A DNA stretch of 64,000 nt from the NCBI GenBank assembly GCA_950295325.1, contig OX485807.1, positions 13,605,001 to 13,669,000 of the forward strand, written 5' to 3'. This DNA comes from Polytrichum commune (Eukaryota > Streptophyta > Polytrichopsida > Polytrichales > Polytrichaceae). A program made the position numbers and the translations under genes. Below, piece by piece: positions 25,301 through 37,498 of this stretch (position 1 is the first letter of the stretch; the number at the start of each line of letters is the position of its first letter). The notes below the pieces were generated by a model. That model was not told the origin of the DNA. It searched no databases and saw only the letters and a program-made list of their open reading frames with translations.

Positions 25301-28300
25301 GTAAATTTTCTTTACCATCATTTTATTGGATTTTGTTCTCTTGAAATTACACCAAATATATTTGTGTTATGCTTGTCATTTTTATACTTATTTTATATTA
25401 AAAATCATATATTTCATTTAGTGTCATATCGTACTTTTTATGCCACTGTGGTAAGTTTTCTAATGACGATTCTTATGAATAAGTCTACAAACAATGTCAC
25501 GAATAATTGAAATTAGGATGAAATCCATGCCAAAATAATTGTCATAGATGATCAAAATTTGGCTGAAAAATCACTCAGTAAGTGACAATATTTGCAACAC
25601 CGTAGCTCTATAATGCCCAGTTTTATTCTATTTTTACAAGGAATGACAAACAATACTAGGTTCCGCAATTAGTGGTAGTGACACTATATGGGTGATTTAC
25701 AATTAGCATTGAGCAAGACGTATACAATCGGTGACACTAAATACAATGGTTTGTGTAGCACTACAATTCTTTAGAATTCATATGAAATGACGGGTGTGAT
25801 TTCATCCACTTTTAGTAGGCCTTGAAATACCTGGGAGCATTGCATCTCAATTTGACGAGATCGTTGCAAAACTTCGCGATGGAGTTTCTCCGCCTCCAAT
25901 TTTTGTTGGGCGGCCACTTTTTGAAGTTCGAGTGCTCCCTCTATATTTTGTTGAGCCTAGGAGTACCAACATTGTCTTACATTATGTCTTATTACATGCC
26001 TCGAATTTAACCCTAAAGTTTGGATGCAAATTAACACAAATGCACTTTGTGAATTAATGCTATATGTGACATCCTTATCATGTTTAAGGTACATGGGTAT
26101 TATTCGGTCCGTTTTTCATGTTCTCCAACTTCTACCGAGTATATTTACACAAAGGGAACTTGTGTTGCATTGGCAAATTTATGTTGAAGTGTCGACAAGA
26201 ATTGGATTGAAATCGGACTCCTTCAACTTAGTTATGGTTATTGGAAGTGCATGTTTATTGAATCCATCTTAACAATATACATAGGTTCTCTTTCCACCAA
26301 TTATATTTACGCAACATAACTTGTGTTGCATTAGCAAGTTTGCGTTGAAGCATCGTTAAGAATCGGACCTTCCTCGATTTAGTTATGGTTATTGGAATTG
26401 CATGTTTGCTAATTCCTTAATTGTATACACAATTATGTTCACTATTGAGTGTGGAGGAGTTCATAAAATTTGGAGACATAACCCGATCTTTTAAAATTTA
26501 TGTGCCTTTAGAATGATTTGTTCTTTGATCGTCACCTAATCACACATCGCTCAAATATAGGTGTTTGTTTAAAAAAAGTAACCAAATAACACATGAATGC
26601 CTTATGCAAAGTATCCATGTGTATCCAAGGCCACCCTGGTTGAGTATTTGAATCTAAATCTTCATTCACATTGAGGCATTCATTTGATTCGTAAGAGATG
26701 GATAGGATGATTTCAAATAGGGTCATTTTAGAATATGTTTTGTGCATAAGGTTCATAACAACACTCAACACCTACTATTTGTTCAATGAGCCCTCATAAT
26801 ATATACCAATCAGATGCTCGGAAGTTCAGTCTCTTGCTCAAATTTTTGAGCATCCGACTGTTACGTTCTAAAGGCCCACTGAACAAACAATGAGTGTTGA
26901 GTAATGTTATGTTGAGGCATCTATAACCAATAAAATAAGAGAGTTTGCATATGTTTAGGAGGGGAAATACAATGGAATTATTTTTCTTGCAAAAATAAAC
27001 AACTTCTAAGGAGAACGCAATTACTTTAAAAAAAATCATGAACATGGAAATTGCTACAAATTTTGAAGCGTAATGTTACGATTACACATATCATGGTTAG
27101 AATTTTGAAGCATAATGTTCACATAGATAGGTCAACACTGTGACTTCTTCCCACAACTTTTTGTTTTGTTTTGCATCATATATGAGTTCTGCTAGATTTA
27201 TATCATGCATTTATTGATCATATAGTTGTGTGTGTGCACTATGTTTTTGTTTGTTATCACACAATACAAGCATAATTTTGAACTTTCTGAAAGTATGAAA
27301 TTACCTAAATATCAATTATACCCATTAAAATGACAGTAAGAATTTATGGGTAAAGTGGCTTTTCATTCACTTACTTCTCAAGAGCGAGAGAAAGAGTGCA
27401 TTATTATTATTATCACCATTGTTATTTTTATTTGGAAACATGGTCCACAAACATTTGCCAAATGTCAAGCCATACTTGAACACCAAAGGCTTCTACATGC
27501 GCGGCTTCCAAGTCAAAGGCTCGGCGTTGAAGCTCAAGTTCGTGTTTGCCTCCTTCGACTTCTTCCACGATTTCGGAGGCGATCATCCTCGCCCTCTCCA
27601 ACTCGTTCCGTTTCTTGACCATCTCTTCCTCCTCTATGTTCCCCAACTCCACGTGCTAAGTTTTAGATCATTGCTTTAAACCACAAACTATAACTACATT
27701 AAAAATAATAATATTGAAAATAAACATGGGTTAGTTAGAACTTAATTAGGTTGTGATCCTCACGTAAATATGTGTTTCTTAGAAAATGTATGGTAAGTGG
27801 GGCTAATTTGGTTACTCATGTAATGGGCACGTATTTGGTGTGTGGTTAGGTGTGGATCTAAGAATGGACACTAAGAAGATGTCTTCTTAAATGAGATTGG
27901 ACTACATGTTCAGAACTTGTTAATTGTGATTTGTTCTAGGTTCATTAGTCAACATAAATTTAAGTGGGAGGGGGGGGGGGGGAGACACATGTATCTTCAT
28001 TTAATAAGAAACCTTGACTTTGATAGTGAATCAAATGTGCATACAAGCTTGAAAAATCACAAGGAAAATGGCTACATGCACAATTTGGATTTGGCTACCA
28101 TCTCACAAATAATTGCGTGTATCATATCCTTCGAGAAGCGGATATAGAGCTAAATGTGTTTGTTCAAGGCTTGCTTATCTTGAGAAAAATCCTCGGGGGG
28201 GGGGGGGGTAGTCATTGGTTGGAGTAGCAACATACGTGCGAACAAATGATAGGGTATTTTAAAAACATGGGAGCAAAAAATTATAATTGGGCTTAAGAGT

Positions 28301-31300
28301 AATATGGTATCAAAAATGGCACTGGACATCTTTAAAGTACTATAGGGTATGGAATAATAGGTAATTTGAAATTATAAGTAATGCAAGCCATTTTTCTATT
28401 GACCCAAAGTAGAAATTTACATAATGATAGCATGTGAAAAAAAAAAGAGAATTGAAAGTAATACCCCCCTATAAAATAGTGGTTGTTCGCACCTATATCC
28501 TTAACTTTTTAACACACTGCCCCCCCCGAGGAAAAATCATTTGGAAACTAGATAGTCCAAAATAAGCCATTACACACCATATCTTAATTGAACTATATTG
28601 TAGTCGAGGCTCAAAATTCAAAATACATTAAGGGCTTACGGTGTCTATGTAGATTGATTTGTCATGGATGAAGGGGGGCACTTGTAAAGACAAATATTCT
28701 ATATGTTAAGTCCCTAGTCATTTCCATTGGGTCTCGTAGAATATCTTAAGTATCTAATATCATTTATGAACTGTAATTAATTTGAAAATGTAAATCTTCA
28801 TGTTATGGATATTTCAATATGTTTTTACCTTCCCAATAGATGAGTTTACATGGACACCATGTAGCTCTCTAGGGACACTAGGGCTAGAGCTCCATAGTGT
28901 CTAAGTAAAATTCGTCCATCGGAAGGTGAAAATTTGGTGACCCGTTTTAATGTATGAAAAATCAATTTTAGATGACTCCAAAAATTATGTCAAATGTCTC
29001 AAACTACTCTAGTGAGCCCAAGTGGAATGAAATGGGGGCTTAAATGGATCCTGGATAAATGGGCTTAAATGGATACTGGATCTAGTAGATACAAACCCCC
29101 TAGAAGTTGAGGGCCGATTTATTCCAATTAGACCTCATTGGACAGACCAATTCAAAGACGTTGGTGACCTCATTTTGATGCGAATTCCAAGGTCAAAATA
29201 TAAAAATGATTGATTGTTTAGGCCATAAACCAATAAAGTATTGTATTTCACCATCTTGATGAACGAGTTTACGTAGAGAACACAAATCCCTAGCCCTAGC
29301 CTGGTGTCTCATATACGATACAATTTAAATATTCAACTTATGTTTTGTTTTGTTATTTGAATTTGAATGTTTAAAAAATATGAAACATTGTTTATTTATG
29401 CTCAAGTCCTTCAAGTGTTATGATCCACACCTAATTGCATCCAATGCTTGTGATCCAACAATTTCAATTGAAGGGTTGAATCAACTGAGATGATTTGCTC
29501 TTTCATTTGCATCATAGTATCTTTCTCAATTGCAACTTCTCTTCTTTCCTGTGAACAAAAACACTTGGAGCCAATGATACATACTTTAAGAAGTAATATG
29601 ATGAAACATTCTCTCTAGATGTGTGATTTTTCACAAATAGCACGGTGTGCATGCAACTAAGCCGTGCTATAACAAGTCATGCAATCCACATCTAGGATTA
29701 GTTGTTGTCATTCCAATAATGGGATTCACCGATTAAAGTGAACACATAAAATTTCATTATGTCCAAAATTCATGGATAAGACTAGGTTCACTTGAAATTT
29801 TATTGAATAAAAGAAAGGCAAGTTATATCAACTTCACGTACCTCTATGCACTTGGCGAAAAAACTCTCTTTCTCTTGGAAACAAGTGTTACGCATGTCCT
29901 CTACATTTTGGCGAGCACAACGTAGGTCAATTAAGGATTGTGCATGTTGGGTGTGTAGAATCTCCTGCTTATCAAAAAGAAAATAGAGAAAGATCATGTT
30001 TGTGACGTTAGGATAATACGTAACAAGAGACCCAAGACTATCAACACTTCTTGTTGAAAACATAACATTACTTAGCCACTCAAGACATAATATTACTAAG
30101 CAACTCAACTAGATGATGGTCTCTTTCCAAAGAAAGAGGTTGTGGTTAAAAGAAACTTTATTAAGTTATAGGTGGTTGTCAAAAGCTCTACAATACATAA
30201 CTTGAGTGCCTCCCATAAACAAGGACTCCCATAATCAAATGGAAAAAGTATGCTCTCTTGGTACCTGGTCCCACGATATGCAACCAAGGAGTTGAGTAAT
30301 GTTATGAGAGTGTACTAGTATGTTTCTAATGCAAGAGAGTTCCCCCTCGCCCATGACATCTCTTGGAATCCTTGCCTTGAAGTGATCCATATACTAATAT
30401 GTGCTAGAATTATGCCTTGAAAATCTTTGGGCCCACGGAAGAAGTTCCAACCACTAAGAAATGTTATGAAGTGATTGAATTTTCCAAGTCTTCCAAATAA
30501 GGCATGTAACTTAAACTAAGCATCATTTGCAAAGTGCTCAAAACCTTCTTCAATGTAGCAAATGTCTTCATTCTAAGTGCAAGTCTAGGAGTATCGTAGA
30601 TTGGTTAAAAAAAAAAACATTTGATAAACATTGTGCATTTTATTTGAAGTCATTTGAAGTACTTGAAGCGATTGGAGCCGTTTTTCCTCATCATTATGCA
30701 TTGATTTGATTGTCTCCACACAACTCTCCAATTTTTTCACCATTCCATCCACCTATAGTAACCCCGTGACAAAAAATAAAGAACACAAACCTCAAGTTTA
30801 ATAATACATATGGTGTATTGTAGCAACATCTCATTTGTGTGCATTAAGCTAACTCTTAAAGGGCAATGGGTATTGCATATCTTGGGTGTATTTAAAAGTA
30901 CGTTTCCAAGGGTCTTTTGAACATTGTCATGAAAACATCACATCTTATGATTTCTTTCAATATGACTATGGAATGCCCGAACCTAGTACAAGGAGACTTA
31001 GATTAAGTCTGAATTTGCACTAGGTTGGGGCATCCCATGGTTACATTCTCAGGGCCCACATGAACGAACGCACATTGCTTAATAATGTTATGAACACCCA
31101 TACTTATATTAGAAACCAACATATATTCATAACTTCAGGAGTCGTCTAAAAATCTCTAGGTAAGATCCAACTGACCCACAATACATAACACCCCACCTCA
31201 ATAATGTTATGTCAATACCTATAATTAATACATGCATACACACATACATATGTTATGATTGTCTTAAAACGAATTCAAAAGCAAGATATATCCATTTGAA

Positions 31301-34300
31301 ACTGAGAGTCTCATTTTGGAATGTTTGGACCTTCATGGTTAATCCTTAAAAAGGGTTGCAACAACACTTCTTCAAACTTTAAACGTGACGTGTCAAATTG
31401 ACCTTATCTAAAACTATGCCATTTATCATAAAATTTATTCCAACGGAAACAAACATGCATGTGATTTTGAAATATAAGGAGATTTGAGCTTGTATAAATG
31501 ATCTAGACTCAATAATACTCAAATACACATCACCTATATCTAATCATTATTGTCACATACAATCTTACTTTCTCTTCCTTGCTATTTGAATGTGTTGTGC
31601 TGAATATGGTTACAATATCATAGAAAATATTATTTCCATACTCATTGGGAATTTTTACGTATCATCAACTATCCCATATAAACACACCCCATTCTTTTAA
31701 CTCGTATATAAGTAATTTTAGACATATTTATCAAATCTTGACCTTTTGTTGCTTCAATATATGAGCATATTCGTCGATACACTTCTTATATAAGTACACT
31801 TTATGGGAAATATGTGAATCCTCACAGGGTACTAGAAATCTATGTTATTAAAATACGATGGAAAATTCCAAATTTCAATTCTTAATGTTAAATTTATATA
31901 AAAAATGTTGAATAATGAAAATGCAATCAAAACAACAACTATAATACTTTCATAATCCAACTCTACATATTCTATTGAAAAATGTTATCATATAATTCTA
32001 CCATAAGATCCTATGACAAGAGTCAACATGTTTAAATTTTGGACTTGCATTCAAGTCCAATTTTAATCAAATTTCAGTTCTTTAAGGGGTTTAGGTTTTT
32101 GAGAAGTTTTTGATAAACTTTTATTGGATTACCTGGGTTTGGAAAGAGTGAGCACGTGAATCCCAACAATTCATGGTAGCCTTATGCTCATCCATGTTGC
32201 TCTCCAACTTGCTCAACCACGTCGCTTTGTCCTTGCCCGACTCCTCTCGCTCGCTTCTCATGAGCTCTTGCACGACCTTTGCACTCGTGGACCACTCATC
32301 GGCTTTTGTGACCAAGTGGGCGAGCATGTCCATGGTTGCTTTATGGTCCCCCAAAAGTTTCCTCTATCAATTGAAAGAAAGTGCTACACCCGTCAACACA
32401 CTTGTAGGTTCGTGTGTTTAAACCAAGACATTTTAAGTCATAAAGTTTTAAAAAAAAAAATCCATTTCTTGTTTTAGTTATAAACTCAAAAGGTCTCATA
32501 GGTCCGCTTTTGGGTTCCAATGCGTCCTATGGTGATCTTGAACGTTATAAAATGGGTTTGTGAGAGTGAAAGTTGTAGGACGTCATTTCATGTAAATACA
32601 ACTATTTCGTCAACTGCATTCTTGCAATTGAACTAGTGCATGTTTGAAAGAGAATATAAAGGAATTGGAGCTCATACAAATGATCTAGAATTCAAAATGT
32701 ATGAAATGTATGAAATGTATCTGACTATATTTGATCACAAAATGCGCAAATACTCTCATCTTCTCTTCCTATTTCCGCTAGTAGGAAACTATGTCAGAAA
32801 GAACCGCAACCGAAATCAGCTGCAATTCTTTTGACCAGCCTGATCTGCACTCGCTAAACGACTACAAAATTTTCTTTTTCATTTTGCGCCTGCAATTTCA
32901 AAACTTTTGGGGCTTGTAATGTACCGTTAGAAAAGTATTCTCAATACCTTTTCAACACACCCTCAAACTCCTAAACTTTCAATCGCCAAACCAAAATGAC
33001 AGATATGCAATCATTTAACGACTGCAGATCGTGCTAGTCAAAAAAACTGCAACCGATTTCGGCTGCCATTCTTTTGACATAGTTTTCTACTAGTATTCAT
33101 AATGAGTTGTGTTTGATTACCATTTTTATCTCATGAATCAAGTGAATAAACGATGTAACACAATTCGGAGCTTTTGCAAACCACCACTTAGACCATCCTC
33201 ATAAAATATACATGACTTGGCATATTCTAAATCATGCATCACATCACTTGCAACATTACGTATGACATGTAACAAACATTACCGACGGTAGTTTAGGGTT
33301 TTGTAAATTTCTGGTTTTACGATCCGGCAATTTTGTCAAGTCTTATGACCTCTGGATGTGGCTCTGCGTAATTGGTGTGGATTTAATGGGACCAAAGTTA
33401 CGGACGAAACTTTGGTGTAGATTGGAATGGGCAATATGACAAGTATTGATTGTTGTAATAAACCTAAACTTCTTAACGTGTTGCATTTTCATTGGTATTT
33501 TTTTTTCTCGGAGGAGAAATATGAGCAAAACCTTATGTTGTGGTGGCACATATACTTCACTAGTGAAATATTAGAAATCAAAAGAGACCTAATACAAGGT
33601 ACTCTTTGTTTTTGCAAGAATTTTTTCTAAGAAATATTCAATGTAATATAACATCGATTCTATTCACAAACTGCATTATAAATACTATATGGTATCCTAT
33701 AACGTCACATATTACTTCTTCTTCTTCTTTTGTAGAATTACATATAGGGTGCCATGTTTAAGAGGCAGCAAAACTTGTAGAGGGTTACAAGGTTTTCCCA
33801 CCTCGCAACCTCAACTCTTGAGCATTAAATAATGTTATTATAGTGGTTAGTTGTGCTATTGTAGTGTTCTTGTTCATCCTGTTGTATCCCTATCATTGTT
33901 TGGTGTCTCAGCTGCTTGTCATTACTATATTCCACCCTTTATTGATAGATTTAGTAACATAAGGCAACCCATGTCTTATGTCAATGAGTTGCCTTATATA
34001 ACTAAGCATGTTGATAAAGGGTGCCTTAAAACACCACACATATGGTAATTTAAAACAACATAGAAGAGGCATTTTTTGAATTGACATAGGGTTAAGTTTA
34101 AATGGAAAAAAATGAAGTCAGAACTACCAAAGGGTGCAAGATTATGGGACAAAGTAGAAGTAAAAAAAGAAGGGTATTAGAAAAGAAAAATATTAGATAA
34201 ATACAACCCCCCCCCCCACACACACAAAAACAAAAAGGTTCGATACACATAATATCTACTGAAACTATGTGATAGTGAAGCACCTATGTGCGGTGGTGGT

Positions 34301-36855
34301 GATATGTAGTTTGTAACACAATGTAACGCATGATGCCCATTTAACCCTGCTTGAAACCTTTAGGGATTAAACAACTCTACTAGAAATCAAAATGTTTCCA
34401 TTTTTGTTGGTTTTTGATTTTGGTTTACCTCAAGAGTCAATTGGCTCTCCTTCATTTCCAATTCACGAGCATGCAACACCTTCGCAAGCTCCATCTACTC
34501 GCACTTCATGACAAATACCTATTAGCTTGAGACATTCTTAGAAAGCTCTATGGAGATTGAGCATAAGATTATTTAGCAATGTCCTAGAGTTCCATGAAGT
34601 TGGGAATTTATGAACAATCATGCTATATTATTCCCGAATGACCCACCATAGACTATAAAATCAATATGAAATGGTTTCAGCCTATAGTGTTGAACACAAC
34701 CAGCTGCCAAAGCTTCACTGAACCACTAAAATTAGACTGGGATGCTCCATCGTTGTTGAATAATGTTGTGGGTTGGTTTGTATTGATATATCAGTATGAC
34801 AGTTCATATTCTTTTAAAATCCATACACTAATTACGTGCCCGAGTTTGGGATATTTCAAAATTGCATACATAGTGTGTACATTGGTGTGCTTCTCACCTC
34901 TTGTTCATGGAATTTTTGAAGCGCTTCAAATCTCTCTTGAGCTAACATGGAACTGTTTTTTAGATTTTGCACATCCGAAGAAAGTTGGGTGGCCAAACAT
35001 TGGGCCTTCTCCTTTTCAACACTCAGTTGCTTCATGAAGCTTTCCTCTCGTGATTCCTCGAGGTTTAAAATCTCCTTCTCAAATTGAAGACGCTCATTCT
35101 CCACTTGCAGCATCTACAACACCTCACAAGATCATCACACGACAGTTAGTTTGGATCAAATTCCTTGACTGCTCGATGCTTATCTCATTCTATTGATCTA
35201 GTGCTTTAGAATTAAAACGATCGAATGCTTGGTAATTACTCATGACATCAATCAACGCGTTCACTACGTCGCAACAACTTTCATGGTTTCTTGCAATCCT
35301 TCATCAATATCGCGTGATGTTTGACCTGTGCTTTCAACTCTCTGTTTTCTTCTCTTGTTTTGTTCAGCTCTGCCAAGTGTGTTTCTTTCTCACTTTGTGT
35401 AGATTTCCGCGCCAGCATTGCTTCTTGAAGTTCCGCCAACAATGCTCCCTTTTCCATTTCTGTCTGTTTGAGAAGCTCCTCCTCTTTCTTGCTTTGTGCT
35501 ATCAATGCTTTCATTTCCTTTGTCAACAATACATTTTCATCCTCTTGCTTCTGTGGCCAAATCAAAATAGCTACACAAATTTAGGATGTTTTGACATGAT
35601 TACATGTTGAATGACCTGGTTGCATTCTTGGATAAACCTCACTATAATTACTATTGAAAGCATGTATTTAAAGGAGGAATCCCCCCCCCAAAATCAACTT
35701 ACTTGTTGAAGAGGAGGCCACGTCTTTGTAATTTCAGGCATAACACGTTGGCATGAAGAATCGTCCTTTACGCCAATAAGACTATCTGAATTTTGATTCA
35801 CAACAAATCACATCTCCAAATCACATAATATGCAACGTGTATGTGACTTTCATCATTCGAGCTCCGGTTCATGTTTAAGCTTTAATGGTATGTATGTCTC
35901 AAACTGGGTCCTCAAAATTTAATGTAATTGGGTCTTGCTAAAATTACTGGAAAATATAAAAAGAATCCTCATACATAGCTATTGAGACTGTGTATCATTT
36001 ATAGGAACTTGATGTATAGATTAATCCCTTCTTCCTTGTGAAGTGCTTACATGACAAGGGCAAAATTGACAACTGGATCATTTCAAGATCATATCACGCT
36101 TGCAACTCTCCACCAATCTATGATGTTTGTACTCCAAATTATTCATATCAAACTACCCATCAACCCATCGAGGTTTGTTTTGATGAAATCTCAAAGTTTT
36201 TTTAAAAATAAAAAGAAGAATTCAAAGGCATTACTGATATGATCCTTTAATAGTCGCTGTTGACAAGTTATCTTGTACAATAGTTCTCAAGAGGCCTTGG
36301 AACATATTATTTTTATAATAGATCTCAAATAAAGTAAAAAATATCTCCTCATGCTTTTGAGGAATAATTCGAATCGTTATATGAAGAACTCAATTTACCA
36401 AAATCATTTACGCCCACATGATGACGGTCAAGAGGCAACGATTTAAAGGAGACCATAGCAGCTTTTGGGGGGGTTGCCAAAACTTTCTTCACATCATCCG
36501 TTGTGAGCTCCTCCTCGTTCCTCATGACCGACAAACCATTCATTGTGGGTGGAACATTTGCTTTTGAAATTGAAGCATCTTGAAGATCGGATTCCCGACT
36601 TTTAAGTGGTGATGGGTACGTCGGGGGGAGGCCACTCTTCCGGCGGCCGGCTATTGGAGTTCTTTTTGTTTTGTTTGCAAATGCCGAGGGCTCATAGCTA
36701 CCAAACTCGGACTTTGGCAATTTGTGTAAGCCATCAAGAAAAGATGTGTCCAAGTCATCCATTTTTGCATCTACTTCTGAGCTTGCAACGTCAGCTCCAT
36801 CGGGTAACAAGGACAATATATTTGTCGATTCCCATTCATTGTCATCCTTCATCAT
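22380..36855 (-). CDS. Long coiled-coil protein, FBF1-like (tentative)
   Basis: Thirteen minus-strand exons read as one coiled-coil protein of roughly 740 aa: 36399-36855, 35703-35785, 35326-35550, 34898-35113, 34429-34494, 32133-32363, 30663-30752, 29842-29964, about 29431-29548, 27476-27655, 25831-25956, 23704-23879, 22380-22508 (TGA). Phases agree except after 29431 and after 23704, where a short exon is missing or a limit is wrong. The first exon, from ATG 36855 with an in-frame stop just upstream, is low-complexity and contains MDDLDTSFLDGLHKLPKSEF; the rest is heptad-like. AKCIE|ERREVAIEKD at the 29842/29548 junction resembles a KCxEERRxLA segment I recall in human FBF1, and the C-terminus YLQAQEDFLVEANCVL resembles its DFLxxEQxFL end. 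FBF1 is a basal-body transition-fibre protein. Another ciliary or unrelated coiled-coil family remains possible. Confidence 0.6.
24240..24420. repeat. Dispersed repeat R3 copy inside an intron of the coiled-coil gene
   Basis: It contains AAAGTCATTTATGTCC and AACTTTCGTGAGTAAAATTTG, matching 3800-3900, and runs into GTGACACTAAATACC as other R2/R3 copies do. It lies between exons 25831-25956 and 23704-23879. Confidence 0.5.
25440..25760 (-). repeat. Dispersed repeat family R2, reverse copy in an intron
   Basis: The blocks GATGAAATCCATGCCAA, TAAGTGACA and TATAATGCCCA match 50540-50740 in the same strand sense, and the reverse complement of 19670-19890. It sits just upstream (plus coordinates) of the exon 25831-25956 donor. 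Confidence 0.55.
26070..26620 (+). repeat. Dispersed repeat family R1, copy with internal duplication
   Basis: It aligns with 1190-1630. Unlike that copy, one block is present twice: the stretch from TTGTGTTGCATT through AGTTATGGTTATTGGAA occurs near 26159-26250 and again near 26315-26400. It lies within an intron of the coiled-coil gene. Confidence 0.6.
26754..26911. mobile_element. Short inverted-repeat element, family M2, copy 3
   Basis: The ends CATAACAACACTCAACA and TGTTGAGTAATGTTATG are inverted repeats with two mismatches. The interior holds further inverted pairs (ATTTGTTCAATGAGCC with GGCCCACTGAACAAAC). About 158 bp, able to fold as a near-complete hairpin. Confidence 0.7.
28189..28535. 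mobile_element. Inverted-repeat element ending in G/C homopolymers
   Basis: The left end reads AAAATCCTC followed by a run of 13 G; the right end reads a run of 9 C followed by GAGGAAAAAT. Further inside, GTGCGAACAAATGATAGGG pairs with a complementary CCCCCTATAAAATAGTGG...TTCGCAC block near 28464-28492. This looks like a foldback or MITE element in an intron of the coiled-coil gene; no target duplication is clear. Confidence 0.5.
30061..30306. mobile_element. Inverted-repeat element, family M2, longer copy
   Basis: It runs from CATAACATTACTTAGCCACTC to GGAGTTGAGTAATGTTATG, 246 bp. The termini match the M2 consensus but the interior differs from the 150-bp copies. It lies in the intron between exons 30663-30752 and 29842-29964 of the coiled-coil gene. 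Confidence 0.6.
30965..31095. repeat. Foldback sequence related to family M2
   Basis: ATGGAATGCCCGAACCTAGT near 30970 and ACTAGGTTGGGGCATCCCAT near 31022 are inverted repeats around a short loop. The right side ends in AATAATGTTATG, the M2 terminal motif, so this may be a half-preserved member. Confidence 0.45.
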
Positions 36856-37498
36856 TCAAACCTTGTATCAATTTGTGCAAATGATACATTGCACTACATA
36901 GACATCCATATAAATACCATAGGTCATCATACAAAACTCATTAGGATTGTAACAAAACAATTGATAATTCGCCTCCTCTAAAAATTCTAGGTTAATTATA
37001 AGTTTCTCAATAATTTGTCACTTCATATAACAAAATAAATGGACTAATTCAATAACATTGGAATATGAATTACAAGTTTTGGGATCAATTTTCAAGAGAT
37101 TCATTACCACCATGTTGGGATTTTTTCACTATTTTCTTCTTTACTCGCATTCAGTAGCATAATAACCTAAGGTAGTTTATTTCAACATACATCACATACT
37201 AGAGAACAAAGTCAAAACTATTCGACATCCTTTGAACTGCTCACTTCACAATTTGAGAAACATAGATTCATTTTGCTTTAGTTAGCCAAATACGTGTATA
37301 TTATTCATCATTGTCTTTCAAATACTCTTGTACAATAATTCTTTTGTTGATGTATGTGTGCTTTAGTTTTTAATTTTATTTTCTAAAGGGAGGGGGGAGG
37401 GGTTTTTATATTGGATGTACAATTTAGGTTTTTCTCATGTTTCAAGCAAGTCATGTACAATAACTCTCTATGAACTTTTGATAGGGGATCTTACGTAC

